Of a stretch of DNA of 6,957 bases, positions 1 to 6,934 are shown in pieces. The notes under the pieces are model-generated. The model searched no databases. It saw only the letters and a program-made list of their open reading frames with translations, and was not told where the DNA came from. Position 1 is the stretch's first letter; every line of letters begins with the position of its first letter. The stretch spans positions 1-6,957 of the forward strand of contig NZKX01000060.1 of assembly GCA_002694025.1 (NCBI GenBank). The letters are read 5' to 3'. The position numbers were made by a program, and so were the translations under genes. The stretch comes from Fidelibacterota bacterium. Its GTDB lineage: Bacteria > Marinisomatota > Marinisomatia > Marinisomatales > UBA1611.

Positions 1-160
1 CAAAGTCCATATTTAACACAATTCCTGAAACAAGAAGAGTCCACAGTGCGAATAGTTGAATAAATTTTCCAGAATCAAAAAAGATTCCTATTTTTTCAAA
101 AAAAGGTTTAAAAGTCAGAAAATTTTTAGATTTTTTAGGGAAAATTCGAGCAATAATCAT
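1..160 (-). CDS. N-terminal part of an unidentified, probably membrane-associated protein (cut by the window edge)
   Basis: An open frame runs from ATG 160 to the left edge, giving 53 codons without a stop. It starts 3 bases after the transporter stop, with AGGA 6 bases upstream, so it has a good start and continues the operon. The visible protein begins with a basic, Phe- and Lys-rich stretch (MIIARIFPKKSKNFLTFKPFFEK) and then has a hydrophobic segment at about residues 33-49 (FIQLFALWTLLVSGIVL) that looks like a first transmembrane helix. I do not recognise the family. The long polar lead before the helix argues against a simple signal peptide. It does not resemble the tiny MetS-type partner subunits known from some NSS transporters. 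Confidence 0.6.
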   Translation of the reverse strand, partial: MIIARIFPKKSKNFLTFKPFFEKIGIFFDSGKFIQLFALWTLLVSGIVLNMDF

Positions 161-163
161 AAC

Positions 164-1537
164 TTATCCTATGAGTGGAGATCCTGTAAATATCTCAATT
201 ATTTCATTGGTAATTATAAAACCAATTACTAACGCTGAAATAGTAAAAAGCACTCTAAATAACATAGGATCGATTTTTTTATTCCCCATGCCAACCATTA
301 GCTCACTACTAAATTCATTAATTCCCCACTTTTTTAGAATAAATAATGCGGTCAACATTCCCCCAATCGGTAGCATATATTTTGAGGATAGATAATCAAG
401 AAAGTCAAAGAAAGAAATGTTAAATAATTTGTTGAAATCGTTAAACCCTCCCATCGACATAGAGCAAAAAATACCGACAATGGTAACAATAGATCCAAAT
501 ACAACGGTTGCTTTCTCCCGACTCCAATTAAGTTCATCGATAAAATAAGCCGTTATAACCTCCAAAATCGAAATAGCAGAGGTAAGCGCAGCCATAAAGA
601 GTAAGAAAAAAAATAACGATCCCCATATCGTACCACCCGCGATTTGAGGGAACATAGTCGGCAGTGCAACAAAAATTAAACCGGGTCCAGAATCTGGATT
701 AGCACCTAGCGCAAAAACTGTAGCAAAAATAGCGACTCCAGCCATCATAGCAATGACTGTATCCAAAAGAATTATCCATAAAGCTGAAGACAATAAATTT
801 TGATCGTTCTTTAGATAGCTACCATAGGTTATCATTGTGCCCATACCAAGGCTTAATGTGAAAAATGCATGCCCTAGTGCTAAAACAACGCTTGAAGCAT
901 TTAAATCTGAAAATTTCGGTTGAAATAAAAACTCCAATGCTCTTGATCCATTTGGCAATGTTAAACCTCTAATCATTAGGACAACCAAAATTAACAAGAT
1001 AGCAGGCATCATAATTTTAACCCATTTTTCAATCCCACCCTTTACACCCCTTACAATAACAAAAATAGTTAAAGCCATAAAAATAATCTGCCAAAAAACT
1101 GGGTTTATTGGGTTTGAAATAAAATTACTAAATTGATCTCCTGCTAACTCAGCGTTACCTGAAATTTCTGCAAAACCTCCCATCATAGATAAAAGTGCAT
1201 AACGTAGAGTCCACCCCCCTACTACACCATAAAAAGAAAGAATTACAAAGGCTGAACACACACCGATAGCGCCAACATATTTCCAATTTGTTTTTGGTGC
1301 CAAAGTTTTAAACGCACCCACTGGACTAAGTTGTGTTTTTCTGCCAATAACAAACTCGGCGATAACAATCGGAAGGCCAACTAATAAAATACATATAAGA
1401 TATATTATAGTAAATGCAGCCCCACCATTTTCGCCAGCCATATGAGGGTATTTCCATATATTACCTAAACCTACGGCTGATCCTGATGCAGCAAGAATAA
1501 AACCAAGCCTTGATCCCCAATGCTCTCTTTTATTCAT
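164..1537 (-). CDS. LeuT-like neurotransmitter:sodium symporter (NSS/SLC6), probable Na+-dependent amino-acid transporter
   Basis: 457 residues, matching the shorter 11-helix bacterial NSS type (as in MhsT) rather than 12-helix LeuT; about 11 hydrophobic segments can be counted. The N-terminus KREHWGSRLGFILA closely resembles LeuT. The unwound TM1 reads SGSAVGLGNIWKYP: G19, A21, V22 and N26 fit the Na1/Na2 sodium ligands. TM6 has FFTLSLGMG (225-233; T227 at the Na1 ligand position), and TM8 has AALTS (316-320; A316, T319, S320 fitting Na2). R4 and D334 (YFIDEL) fit the inner gate pair; K29 and D381 take the places of the outer gate Arg/Asp. TM7 carries an acidic D259. The substrate cannot be read from the sequence; hydrophobic or small amino acids are usual for this group. 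The ATG overlaps the upstream gene's stop (8 bases) and has a near-perfect Shine-Dalgarno. An ORF follows 3 bases after the stop. Confidence 0.95.
   Translation of the reverse strand: MNKREHWGSRLGFILAASGSAVGLGNIWKYPHMAGENGGAAFTIIYLICILLVGLPIVIAEFVIGRKTQLSPVGAFKTLAPKTNWKYVGAIGVCSAFVILSFYGVVGGWTLRYALLSMMGGFAEISGNAELAGDQFSNFISNPINPVFWQIIFMALTIFVIVRGVKGGIEKWVKIMMPAILLILVVLMIRGLTLPNGSRALEFLFQPKFSDLNASSVVLALGHAFFTLSLGMGTMITYGSYLKNDQNLLSSALWIILLDTVIAMMAGVAIFATVFALGANPDSGPGLIFVALPTMFPQIAGGTIWGSLFFFLLFMAALTSAISILEVITAYFIDELNWSREKATVVFGSIVTIVGIFCSMSMGGFNDFNKLFNISFFDFLDYLSSKYMLPIGGMLTALFILKKWGINEFSSELMVGMGNKKIDPMLFRVLFTISALVIGFIITNEIIEIFTGSPLIG
167..170 (-). promoter_or_regulatory. Ribosome binding site of the edge-truncated gene
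   Basis: AGGA, overlapping the last transporter codons (Ile-Gly), lies 6 bases before ATG 160. It is the main support that the frame running into the left edge is a real gene. Confidence 0.5.
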
Positions 1538-1982
1538 TTAATCCCTCCTCAATTTGTTCCTGATTTATTGGACTTTCCATTAATCTATCAAACGAATTCA
1601 AATGCGCATCCACTACAGCGTCTATCATTGCATAAAAATAAATAATTCCGATCCACCATGCATATTTATTTCTTTTTTCAAGATATCTATGTTTTTTCAG
1701 TGGATAATTATTACTATCATAAGTGTTGTACTTTTCAAGATTATTTTTCCAAGAATAATATGCAGATAACTCTAATCCTAAAACTACTGCAGACTTTAAA
1801 TATTTTCCATTGTAGACCTGCCCCAAACCAGGTATTATAGAAAAGTAAAACGCTTTTTTAGGATTTTTATAGTGGGAAGCTCCCTCATTATTTGCTTGGA
1901 TTAAATTCATAGCTGCAATAGTTATCAGTATTTTACAAAAAATCCTTCGCTTATCTGGATGCAATACATTCAATCTCAACAT
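1530..1982 (-). CDS. DUF5683-like small exported or membrane protein
   Basis: With ATG 1982 as start this is 150 residues. The N-terminus has a basic stretch (HPDKRR) followed by a hydrophobic segment IFCKILITIAAMNLIQA, resembling a signal peptide or anchor. The body matches the DUF5683 pattern: NPKKAFYFSIIPGLGQVYNGKYLK (40-63, short hydrophobic segment with the PGLGQxYNxKYxK signature), then another hydrophobic stretch, a charged linker with LEKRN, and a second membrane-like segment ending IDAVVDAHLNSFD (120-132). The function of this family is unknown; it occurs mostly in Bacteroidetes and relatives. The longest open frame would start at 2066 and overlap ridA by 116 bases, which I consider too much. 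ATG 1910 would give 126 residues but remove the signal-like segment. GGGAG lies just 3 bases before ATG 1982; TTG 1979 with better spacing is an alternative. Its end overlaps the transporter start by 8 bases. Confidence 0.75.
   Translation of the reverse strand: MLRLNVLHPDKRRIFCKILITIAAMNLIQANNEGASHYKNPKKAFYFSIIPGLGQVYNGKYLKSAVVLGLELSAYYSWKNNLEKYNTYDSNNYPLKKHRYLEKRNKYAWWIGIIYFYAMIDAVVDAHLNSFDRLMESPINQEQIEEGLNE
1543..1550 (-). promoter_or_regulatory. Strong ribosome binding site of the NSS transporter gene
   Basis: GAGGAGGG lies 5 bases before ATG 1537, inside the last codons (Glu-Glu-Gly) of the upstream DUF5683-like gene. It is the best Shine-Dalgarno match in the window and fixes the transporter start. 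It also suggests this gene is translated more independently than those joined only by stop-start overlaps. Confidence 0.8.
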
Positions 1983-2331
1983 TTGCTCCCATAGGTAATT
2001 TAGATACTTCAACCGTAGACCTTGTTGGAAATTCAATACTGCCAAAGAACTCTTTGAACGCCTCATTAATTATACCAAATTGATCTATGTCAATTAAAAA
2101 AACGGTTAGTTTGATGATATGGCTCCTATCCAGATTGGAATCTTTTAAGATGGAGTCAATATTTTGAAATAATTGGTTTATTTCTTTAGTTATTCCACCC
2201 TCTACGAGTTTATTACTCGCTGGATCTATTCCAATTTGACCACTGGTAAAAATAAAATTGTTACTTTCTATGGCTTGATTATAAGTACCTACAGATTTGG
2301 GTGAATTTGGAGTATGTAACACTTTTTTCAT
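1951..2331 (-). CDS. ridA: RidA-family 2-iminobutanoate/2-iminopropanoate deaminase
   Basis: 126 residues, exactly the usual length of the YjgF/YER057c/UK114 family. These trimeric cytosolic enzymes hydrolyse reactive enamine/imine intermediates, such as 2-aminoacrylate released by PLP-dependent serine/threonine dehydratases, to 2-ketoacids and ammonia. The defining features are present: Y17 and the NFIFTSGQIG strand with S30, the catalytic arginine R104 in FPTRSTVEV, and E119 in the final strand VEIECIA. The arginine retention places it with true RidA (or a close Rid group) rather than arginine-less relatives. The cysteine found two residues after this Arg in E. coli RidA is Thr106 here; that position varies in the family. 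The start ATG overlaps the upstream TGA (ATGA) and has no strong Shine-Dalgarno, so reinitiation is likely. Its last 32 bases are also used by the start of the next gene. Confidence 0.93.
   Translation of the reverse strand: MKKVLHTPNSPKSVGTYNQAIESNNFIFTSGQIGIDPASNKLVEGGITKEINQLFQNIDSILKDSNLDRSHIIKLTVFLIDIDQFGIINEAFKEFFGSIEFPTRSTVEVSKLPMGANVEIECIASR
1986..1990 (-). promoter_or_regulatory. Possible ribosome binding site for the DUF5683-like gene, inside ridA
   Basis: GGGAG sits within the ridA codons for Met-Gly-Ala, 3 bases before ATG 1982 and 6 bases before TTG 1979. It favours a start in this area over 2066 or 1910, but the spacing to the ATG is short. Confidence 0.4.
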
Positions 2332-2768
2332 TTTATTTTAAAATTATTTTCCAAACATATACATGGCAACCCAATATCATCATCTAATTTTCGATAAGCA
2401 TCACCTTCAACCTTCCTTAAAAAAAATTCTCCAACTGCAGCTATTGTGGTTTCAAATAGATGTCCACCGTATGTATGCATATCATGATCTGAAAGAACTA
2501 CATGGGCATGAAGAAATGGTTGTTCGTTATTTAGTGTTACATTACCTTCAAAACTTACTAGCTCATGTACATTCGAAATTCTTTTTTTTAAATATCTTTT
2601 CTTAACTATATCATAAGCTCCAAGTTCAGTATTTTTTACTGCACCTATTCCTGACAACTTTCCATTTTTAATATTTTTAGCTTTGCAAAACTTTGTTAAT
2701 GAACTCATTACTTTTTCATCTTTTTCCACATACAATAAATAATTTTCTTTATCTTTTAAATATTGCAT
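2328..2768 (-). CDS. Stand-alone PCC (DUF296) domain protein with conserved histidine cluster
   Basis: 146 residues, the usual size for the prokaryotic single-domain PCC family (PF03479; 'plants and prokaryotes conserved'). Recognition rests on LSGIGAVKNTELGAYD (residues 38-53), a typical glycine turn, and on the signature LHAHVVLSDHDMHTYGGHL (86-104), in which H87, H89 and H103 match the conserved histidines that bind a metal in structures of this family. Plant relatives fuse this domain to AT-hooks and act as DNA-binding proteins; this protein has no AT-hook, and annotations such as 'DNA-binding protein' should be treated with care. The native substrate or partner is unknown. It is cytosolic, with no signal peptide or membrane segment. 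Its ATG directly follows the alaS stop, with GAGG 8 bases upstream inside the alaS end; its TGA overlaps the ridA ATG by four bases (ATGA), so it sits in the same operon. Confidence 0.88.
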   Translation of the reverse strand: MQYLKDKENYLLYVEKDEKVMSSLTKFCKAKNIKNGKLSGIGAVKNTELGAYDIVKKRYLKKRISNVHELVSFEGNVTLNNEQPFLHAHVVLSDHDMHTYGGHLFETTIAAVGEFFLRKVEGDAYRKLDDDIGLPCICLENNFKIK

Positions 2769-5348
2769 TTATAAAGCCTCGAGCATTTTTTTAACCAAAT
2801 CTTTTGTTTCACTAATTGCTTTATTAATAACCGAATTATCCTTACCACCTGCTGTTGCCATATGCGGTTTACCTCCACCGCCACCACCCATAATTATTCC
2901 AACTTTTTTTGCTATATCACCTGCTAATACACCCAAAACATTAAGTTTTTTCGCAACAATAATTATAGCCATTGGTTTTTCCTCGCCTTTTGCAAAAAGG
3001 ACAGCAACGCCGTTAGTTAGTTTATTGAAAACTTGATCACCTAAAGATTTAAGCTCAAGCATATTTTCTACTTTCACTTTTTTTAAAATAAGGTTGATGT
3101 CTCCAATTTTTTGAATATCATTAAAAATATTTGATCCAGAATTTTGATGGAATTGTTTTTTTATTTTCTTTTCCAAATTTTTCTTTTCATTTTTTAATGT
3201 ATTTACCCTACTAACTATTTCTGAAAAGGGTATATTTAAATTTTGCTGTAGTGATTGCAATACGAAGTGGTTTTTTTGAATTTCTTTCAATGCGCTTTGA
3301 CCTGTCAAAGCGACCAATCTCCTAACTCCTGTTGATAGCGAAGATTCTTCAACGATCTTAAACATCCCAATATCTCCTGTTCGATCTACATGAGTCCCTC
3401 CACAAAGCTCTTTAGAAAAATCTCCAACTTTCACCACTCGAACATTATCACCATATTTCTCCCCAAATAAAGCTTCGGCTCCTTCTTTTTTTGCTTCATC
3501 ATAACTTTTTATTGATATATCCAATCTTTTATTTTCTATAATTTGATTGTTGACAATTTTTTCAATGTCTTCAATTTGGCCTTGGGTAATTTTCTCAAAA
3601 TGAGTTAAGTCAAACCGTAAATAATCTGGATGTACTAAAGATCCCGCCTGATTTACATGCTCACCTAAAACATTTTTTAATGCCCTGTGCATAAGGTGTG
3701 TTGCTGTATGATTATTCCTAGCCTTTCGCCTTCTAGATATATCCACCTTACATTGGACATCGCTTCCTGAGTAGTCAAAGTCGCCTCTGCAGGAATGTAT
3801 AACAACCTGATTTTTATTTTTGACATCTAATACATCTAAGTTAATATTTTCACCAATTATTTTACCTCTATCAGAAACCTGCCCACCAGATTCAGCGTAA
3901 AAAGGAGTCTGATCTAAAACTAAATAAACTTCGCCATTATCCTTCTTTGAATATTCTATGATTTTCGAATTACTTGTAAGCTTATCGTAACCTATAAAGG
4001 ACGAATGAGATCCATTGGATACTGAGATCCAATCTAATGACTCTGAAGTGAATTTAAATTTCCCAGAAGACTTGGCCTTTTTTCTTTGTTGATGCATACA
4101 TTCATTGAAAGCTTTTTCATCGACAACAAGGTTATTTTCTTTTGCCATCAACTGGGTTAGGTCAAATGGGAAACCAAATGTATCATACAACTTAAATGCA
4201 TCTTCACCACTTATTTGGTTAGAATCATTTTGATCTAATATTTTTTGAAAATGAATTAACCCTCTATCTAAAGTTTCATTAAATGATGTCTCTTCAGAAA
4301 GTATTACTCTTTGTATATGAGTTTTCTTCTCATTAATCTCCGGAAAATTTTCACCCATTATTTCAATTATCAGCGGTACTAGATTATATAAAAATGGTTC
4401 TTCAAGTCCTATACTCCTGCCAAATCTAGAGGCACGTCTTAAAATTCGTCTTAAAACATAGCCTCTTCCTTCATTGGAAGGTAAGGCACCATCTGCAATT
4501 GAGAAACATAACATTCTTATATGATCTGCAATAACTCTATGAGGAATGGGTTCTTTGTTATAGCTTGAATTCGCCCTTTCTTCAATAGCTTTAATAATAG
4601 GCTGAAAGAGATCTGTATCGTAATTACTACTTTTCCCTTGCAACACAGCTGTAACTCGCTCAAGACCTGCACCCGTATCAATGTGCTTAGATGGTAATTC
4701 AATTAGAGAACCATCTTCTAACCTATTATTCTGTATAAAAACTAGGTTCCATAATTCCCAATATTCAGCTGAATGATTCACGCCAGAGGCTAACTGTTGC
4801 TCAGGATCCTTTCCTATATAGTAATGTATTTCTGAACAAGGTCCACATGGCCCTGTATCTCCCATTTCCCAAAAATTATCCTTTTTCCCGCACCTTATTA
4901 CTCTATCTGGTTTTATATCTGTAACCTCTAACCATAAATCAAAGGCTTCATCATCATCCTTATAAACTGTTGCCCAAAGTCTCTCTTTATCTAATTTCCA
5001 GACTTCTGTAAAAAGCTCCCAAGACCATTGAATGGCTTCTTTTTTGTAATAATCTCCAAAAGACCAATTACCAAGCATTTCAAAAAAAGTATGATGGAAG
5101 GTATCTACTCCAACCTCTTCTAGATCATTATGCTTTCCAGAAACTCTAATACATTTTTGCGTGTTAACAACTCTAGTGTAATTTGGATTAATTTCGTCTA
5201 AAAATATCGGTTTAAACTGGTTCATGCCAGCATTGGTAAATAAAAGAGTTGGATCATCAGATGGCAAAACCGGAGAGCTTCGAATGAATTTGTGGTTTTT
5301 TTCTTTAAAAAACTTTAAAAAAGAACTGCGTATTTCGTTTGATGTCAT
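2769..5348 (-). CDS. alaS: Alanyl-tRNA synthetase
   Basis: Class II cytosolic enzyme that charges tRNA-Ala with alanine and hydrolyses mischarged Ser- and Gly-tRNA-Ala. Starting at ATG 5348 it has 859 residues, close to the usual 870-880 and complete. The N-terminal catalytic domain covers about residues 1-235: the start NEIRSSFLKFF is typical, motif 2 has CIRVSGKHNDLEEVG (Arg68) and motif 3 has TGAGLER (225-231). A tRNA-recognition region follows to about 450. The editing domain carries the zinc ligands HxxxH (H547, H551) and CxxxH (C649, H653). After a coiled coil near 708-732 comes the C-Ala/DHHA1 domain with a six-glycine run (821-826) followed by KPHMATAGGKD. No key residue is missing. 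A TTG one codon earlier (5351) is a possible but less likely start; the ATG overlaps the upstream stop as TGATG, and with no clear Shine-Dalgarno this points to translational coupling. The stop is followed directly by the next ATG (TAAATG). Confidence 0.98.
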   Translation of the reverse strand: MTSNEIRSSFLKFFKEKNHKFIRSSPVLPSDDPTLLFTNAGMNQFKPIFLDEINPNYTRVVNTQKCIRVSGKHNDLEEVGVDTFHHTFFEMLGNWSFGDYYKKEAIQWSWELFTEVWKLDKERLWATVYKDDDEAFDLWLEVTDIKPDRVIRCGKKDNFWEMGDTGPCGPCSEIHYYIGKDPEQQLASGVNHSAEYWELWNLVFIQNNRLEDGSLIELPSKHIDTGAGLERVTAVLQGKSSNYDTDLFQPIIKAIEERANSSYNKEPIPHRVIADHIRMLCFSIADGALPSNEGRGYVLRRILRRASRFGRSIGLEEPFLYNLVPLIIEIMGENFPEINEKKTHIQRVILSEETSFNETLDRGLIHFQKILDQNDSNQISGEDAFKLYDTFGFPFDLTQLMAKENNLVVDEKAFNECMHQQRKKAKSSGKFKFTSESLDWISVSNGSHSSFIGYDKLTSNSKIIEYSKKDNGEVYLVLDQTPFYAESGGQVSDRGKIIGENINLDVLDVKNKNQVVIHSCRGDFDYSGSDVQCKVDISRRRKARNNHTATHLMHRALKNVLGEHVNQAGSLVHPDYLRFDLTHFEKITQGQIEDIEKIVNNQIIENKRLDISIKSYDEAKKEGAEALFGEKYGDNVRVVKVGDFSKELCGGTHVDRTGDIGMFKIVEESSLSTGVRRLVALTGQSALKEIQKNHFVLQSLQQNLNIPFSEIVSRVNTLKNEKKNLEKKIKKQFHQNSGSNIFNDIQKIGDINLILKKVKVENMLELKSLGDQVFNKLTNGVAVLFAKGEEKPMAIIIVAKKLNVLGVLAGDIAKKVGIIMGGGGGGKPHMATAGGKDNSVINKAISETKDLVKKMLEAL
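2777..2780 (-). promoter_or_regulatory. Ribosome binding site for the PCC-domain gene
   Basis: GAGG lies 8 bases before ATG 2768, within the last alaS codons (Glu-Ala-Leu). It supports the start that abuts the alaS stop codon. Confidence 0.5.
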
Positions 5349-6934
5349 CAAAATGAAAAACTTGTTTCAACCCCAGTCATATTTATCATTTCACCTGCAT
5401 CTTTAACATCTCCATCACCATTTAAATCTTTGAAGGTTCTACGAAAAACATATGAAAGGATCATACCGTTTCCAAGTTTCAAACCAATATTATAACCAGT
5501 AATTGTTGATTCAGAGTATTCAAAATCAAAAGGATTTGGGACATTTCTTTGTTGATAAAACCAATTTGCTGTTTCTATTTTGCTTATAGATTTTTTTAGT
5601 TTTAAGATAGATGTGAAACTTTGGTTTGATGCTTCTTCAAAACTTCTTATTTGCTCATTAAACATTTCCCCATCTAAACTTTGAAATGCTAGTTTAGCAT
5701 CAAATAAAGGTCCCAGATTTAATGTTAAAGATGAAAAAAAACCATTTTGCCGGCCATACAGCCCCAATTTCTTAGACTTTGTAACTATATTGCCTTTATT
5801 ATCGATTCCTAGTTCAAAAGTAGCTCTCTCGATTTCATAAGACCTATCAAAATAACCAAATTCAAATCTTCCTTCCGGCACCATTCTAAATTCAAAATTA
5901 AATTTTGCCGGCCCAAATCTAGCCCCTATTCCAAAAGGAATTAAACCATAACCTGCTTCTTGCTTTTTATTATTGATGGGGTTTTCAGTTTTACCCAAAA
6001 GGGCAGCTATTTGTGCATAAAAATTTATTTTAATCGATCCCTCACTTAGAATTGGAATACCGGCATCTAGGGCAAATGCATTAAAAGACTCGAATTCTTC
6101 ATTAATATTAATTGGTTCAGCCTTAGTGAAAATAGAATCATCTAGAACAATCACTGTATCCAAATCCCAACCATCAATACTACTGTCTAAAGTATCCGTT
6201 AGGCCGTCACCATCAATGTCCCATTCATTATCCATATTATCAGCTAAACCATCTCCATCTGTATCTAACCAGTATAATTTATCATTGGGAAAATCGTCAA
6301 CTAAATCCGGACGACCGTCTCCATCTTTATCTCGCAGTCCTAGATATTGATTTCTATCTCCTACCCATGATACACCAAGATCAAATCCATACGGCACAGG
6401 AGCAGAGATTCTTAAACCTGTCAAACCAAAATTCTCTTTAAAATCATTTGTGAATCCATGAACCTTAGTACCTAATGCATTAAACTTAAACTCTAAACCA
6501 ACTTTTCTAACTTGAGGATATAAAAGTGAATTGCTGTAATTATTTAATAAAATACCATATCCCATGAAAACATTATCCAATGCTCCAATTTTAAAATAAT
6601 TTTGATCTTGACTTGTACCATACCGTACGTAATAAATTTTATCAATAATTGTATTTTTTATTTTTTCTCCATTAGAAAAATCCCAACCTTCATCATATAT
6701 GTTGCCATTTTGATCAATATATAAAACAATGTCAAAAGCTATTGAAAGTTTACCAAAAGGTAGTAAAGGCCTTAATGCAAGCTGATTCCATATTTTTCCA
6801 TCAATAGTAACAGCACCAAAGGCACCTTGCACTGATGAACTTTGCGAGCTGACCTCTATATCTGTATCATCACCCTGAGCATATAAAAAAAATAAACTGA
6901 GAATAGTAATTATTATTTTATGTTTAAATATCAT
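5348..6934 (-). CDS. Outer-membrane beta-barrel protein with thrombospondin type 3-like calcium repeats
   Basis: 528 residues, beginning at ATG 6934, which gives a classic Sec signal peptide: Lys/Arg-poor but basic start (MIFKHK), hydrophobic core to about residue 18, likely cleavage around A19-Q20. There is no lipobox cysteine, so it is not a lipoprotein. The mature part is rich in alternating hydrophobic/polar strands with many Gly, Tyr and Phe, and it ends in a strand finishing in Phe (VETSFSF), the usual signal for beta-barrel insertion by BAM. Three DxDGDGxxD motifs (residues 202-210, 224-232, 239-247) form a Ca-binding-type insert in a loop, and a further DxNGDGD loop lies at 503-515, just before the last strand. 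No transport substrate or enzymatic function is recognisable; a porin-like or structural surface role is an inference. The reading frame stays open upstream to the right edge, so a longer N-terminus cannot be excluded, but the signal peptide supports this start. No strong Shine-Dalgarno precedes the ATG. Its TGA overlaps the alaS ATG by one base. Confidence 0.8.
   Translation of the reverse strand: MIFKHKIIITILSLFFLYAQGDDTDIEVSSQSSSVQGAFGAVTIDGKIWNQLALRPLLPFGKLSIAFDIVLYIDQNGNIYDEGWDFSNGEKIKNTIIDKIYYVRYGTSQDQNYFKIGALDNVFMGYGILLNNYSNSLLYPQVRKVGLEFKFNALGTKVHGFTNDFKENFGLTGLRISAPVPYGFDLGVSWVGDRNQYLGLRDKDGDGRPDLVDDFPNDKLYWLDTDGDGLADNMDNEWDIDGDGLTDTLDSSIDGWDLDTVIVLDDSIFTKAEPININEEFESFNAFALDAGIPILSEGSIKINFYAQIAALLGKTENPINNKKQEAGYGLIPFGIGARFGPAKFNFEFRMVPEGRFEFGYFDRSYEIERATFELGIDNKGNIVTKSKKLGLYGRQNGFFSSLTLNLGPLFDAKLAFQSLDGEMFNEQIRSFEEASNQSFTSILKLKKSISKIETANWFYQQRNVPNPFDFEYSESTITGYNIGLKLGNGMILSYVFRRTFKDLNGDGDVKDAGEMINMTGVETSFSF
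6194..6331 (-). repeat. Three thrombospondin type 3-like DxDGDGxxD repeats inside the barrel gene
   Basis: Codons 202-247 of the barrel protein contain DKDGDGRPD, DTDGDGLAD and DIDGDGLTD, with starts 22 and then 15 residues apart. At the DNA level each carries a similar GATGG(T/A)GA core, so the unit is visible on both levels. In this family the Asp side chains coordinate calcium. The surrounding segment (about residues 196-275) is acidic and poor in predicted beta strand, as expected for a large loop or inserted domain rather than part of the barrel wall. Confidence 0.8.

Noticed and set aside
84..110. AT-rich inverted repeat (CCTATTTTTTC / AAAAAAAGG) near the left edge, like a terminator stem
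   Set aside because: The stem is nearly all A-T, has no proper U-tail on the coding strand, and lies inside the open frame starting at 160. It is more simply explained by Phe, Lys and Glu codons.
1..160. MetS-like small subunit of an NSS transporter
   Set aside because: Known small subunits are almost wholly one hydrophobic helix close to the N-terminus; here about 32 polar and basic residues precede the helix and the frame continues past the edge.
1983..2066. Longer N-terminus of the DUF5683-like protein starting at 2066
   Set aside because: It would overlap ridA by 116 bases; the extra residues look like an out-of-frame reading of the conserved ridA end and would bury the signal-like segment inside the protein.
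6126..6350. Plus-strand open frame of 74 codons rich in Ser and Pro
   Set aside because: It is the antisense shadow of the DxDGDG repeats (Asp/Gly codons read backwards give Ser/Pro) and has no independent support.
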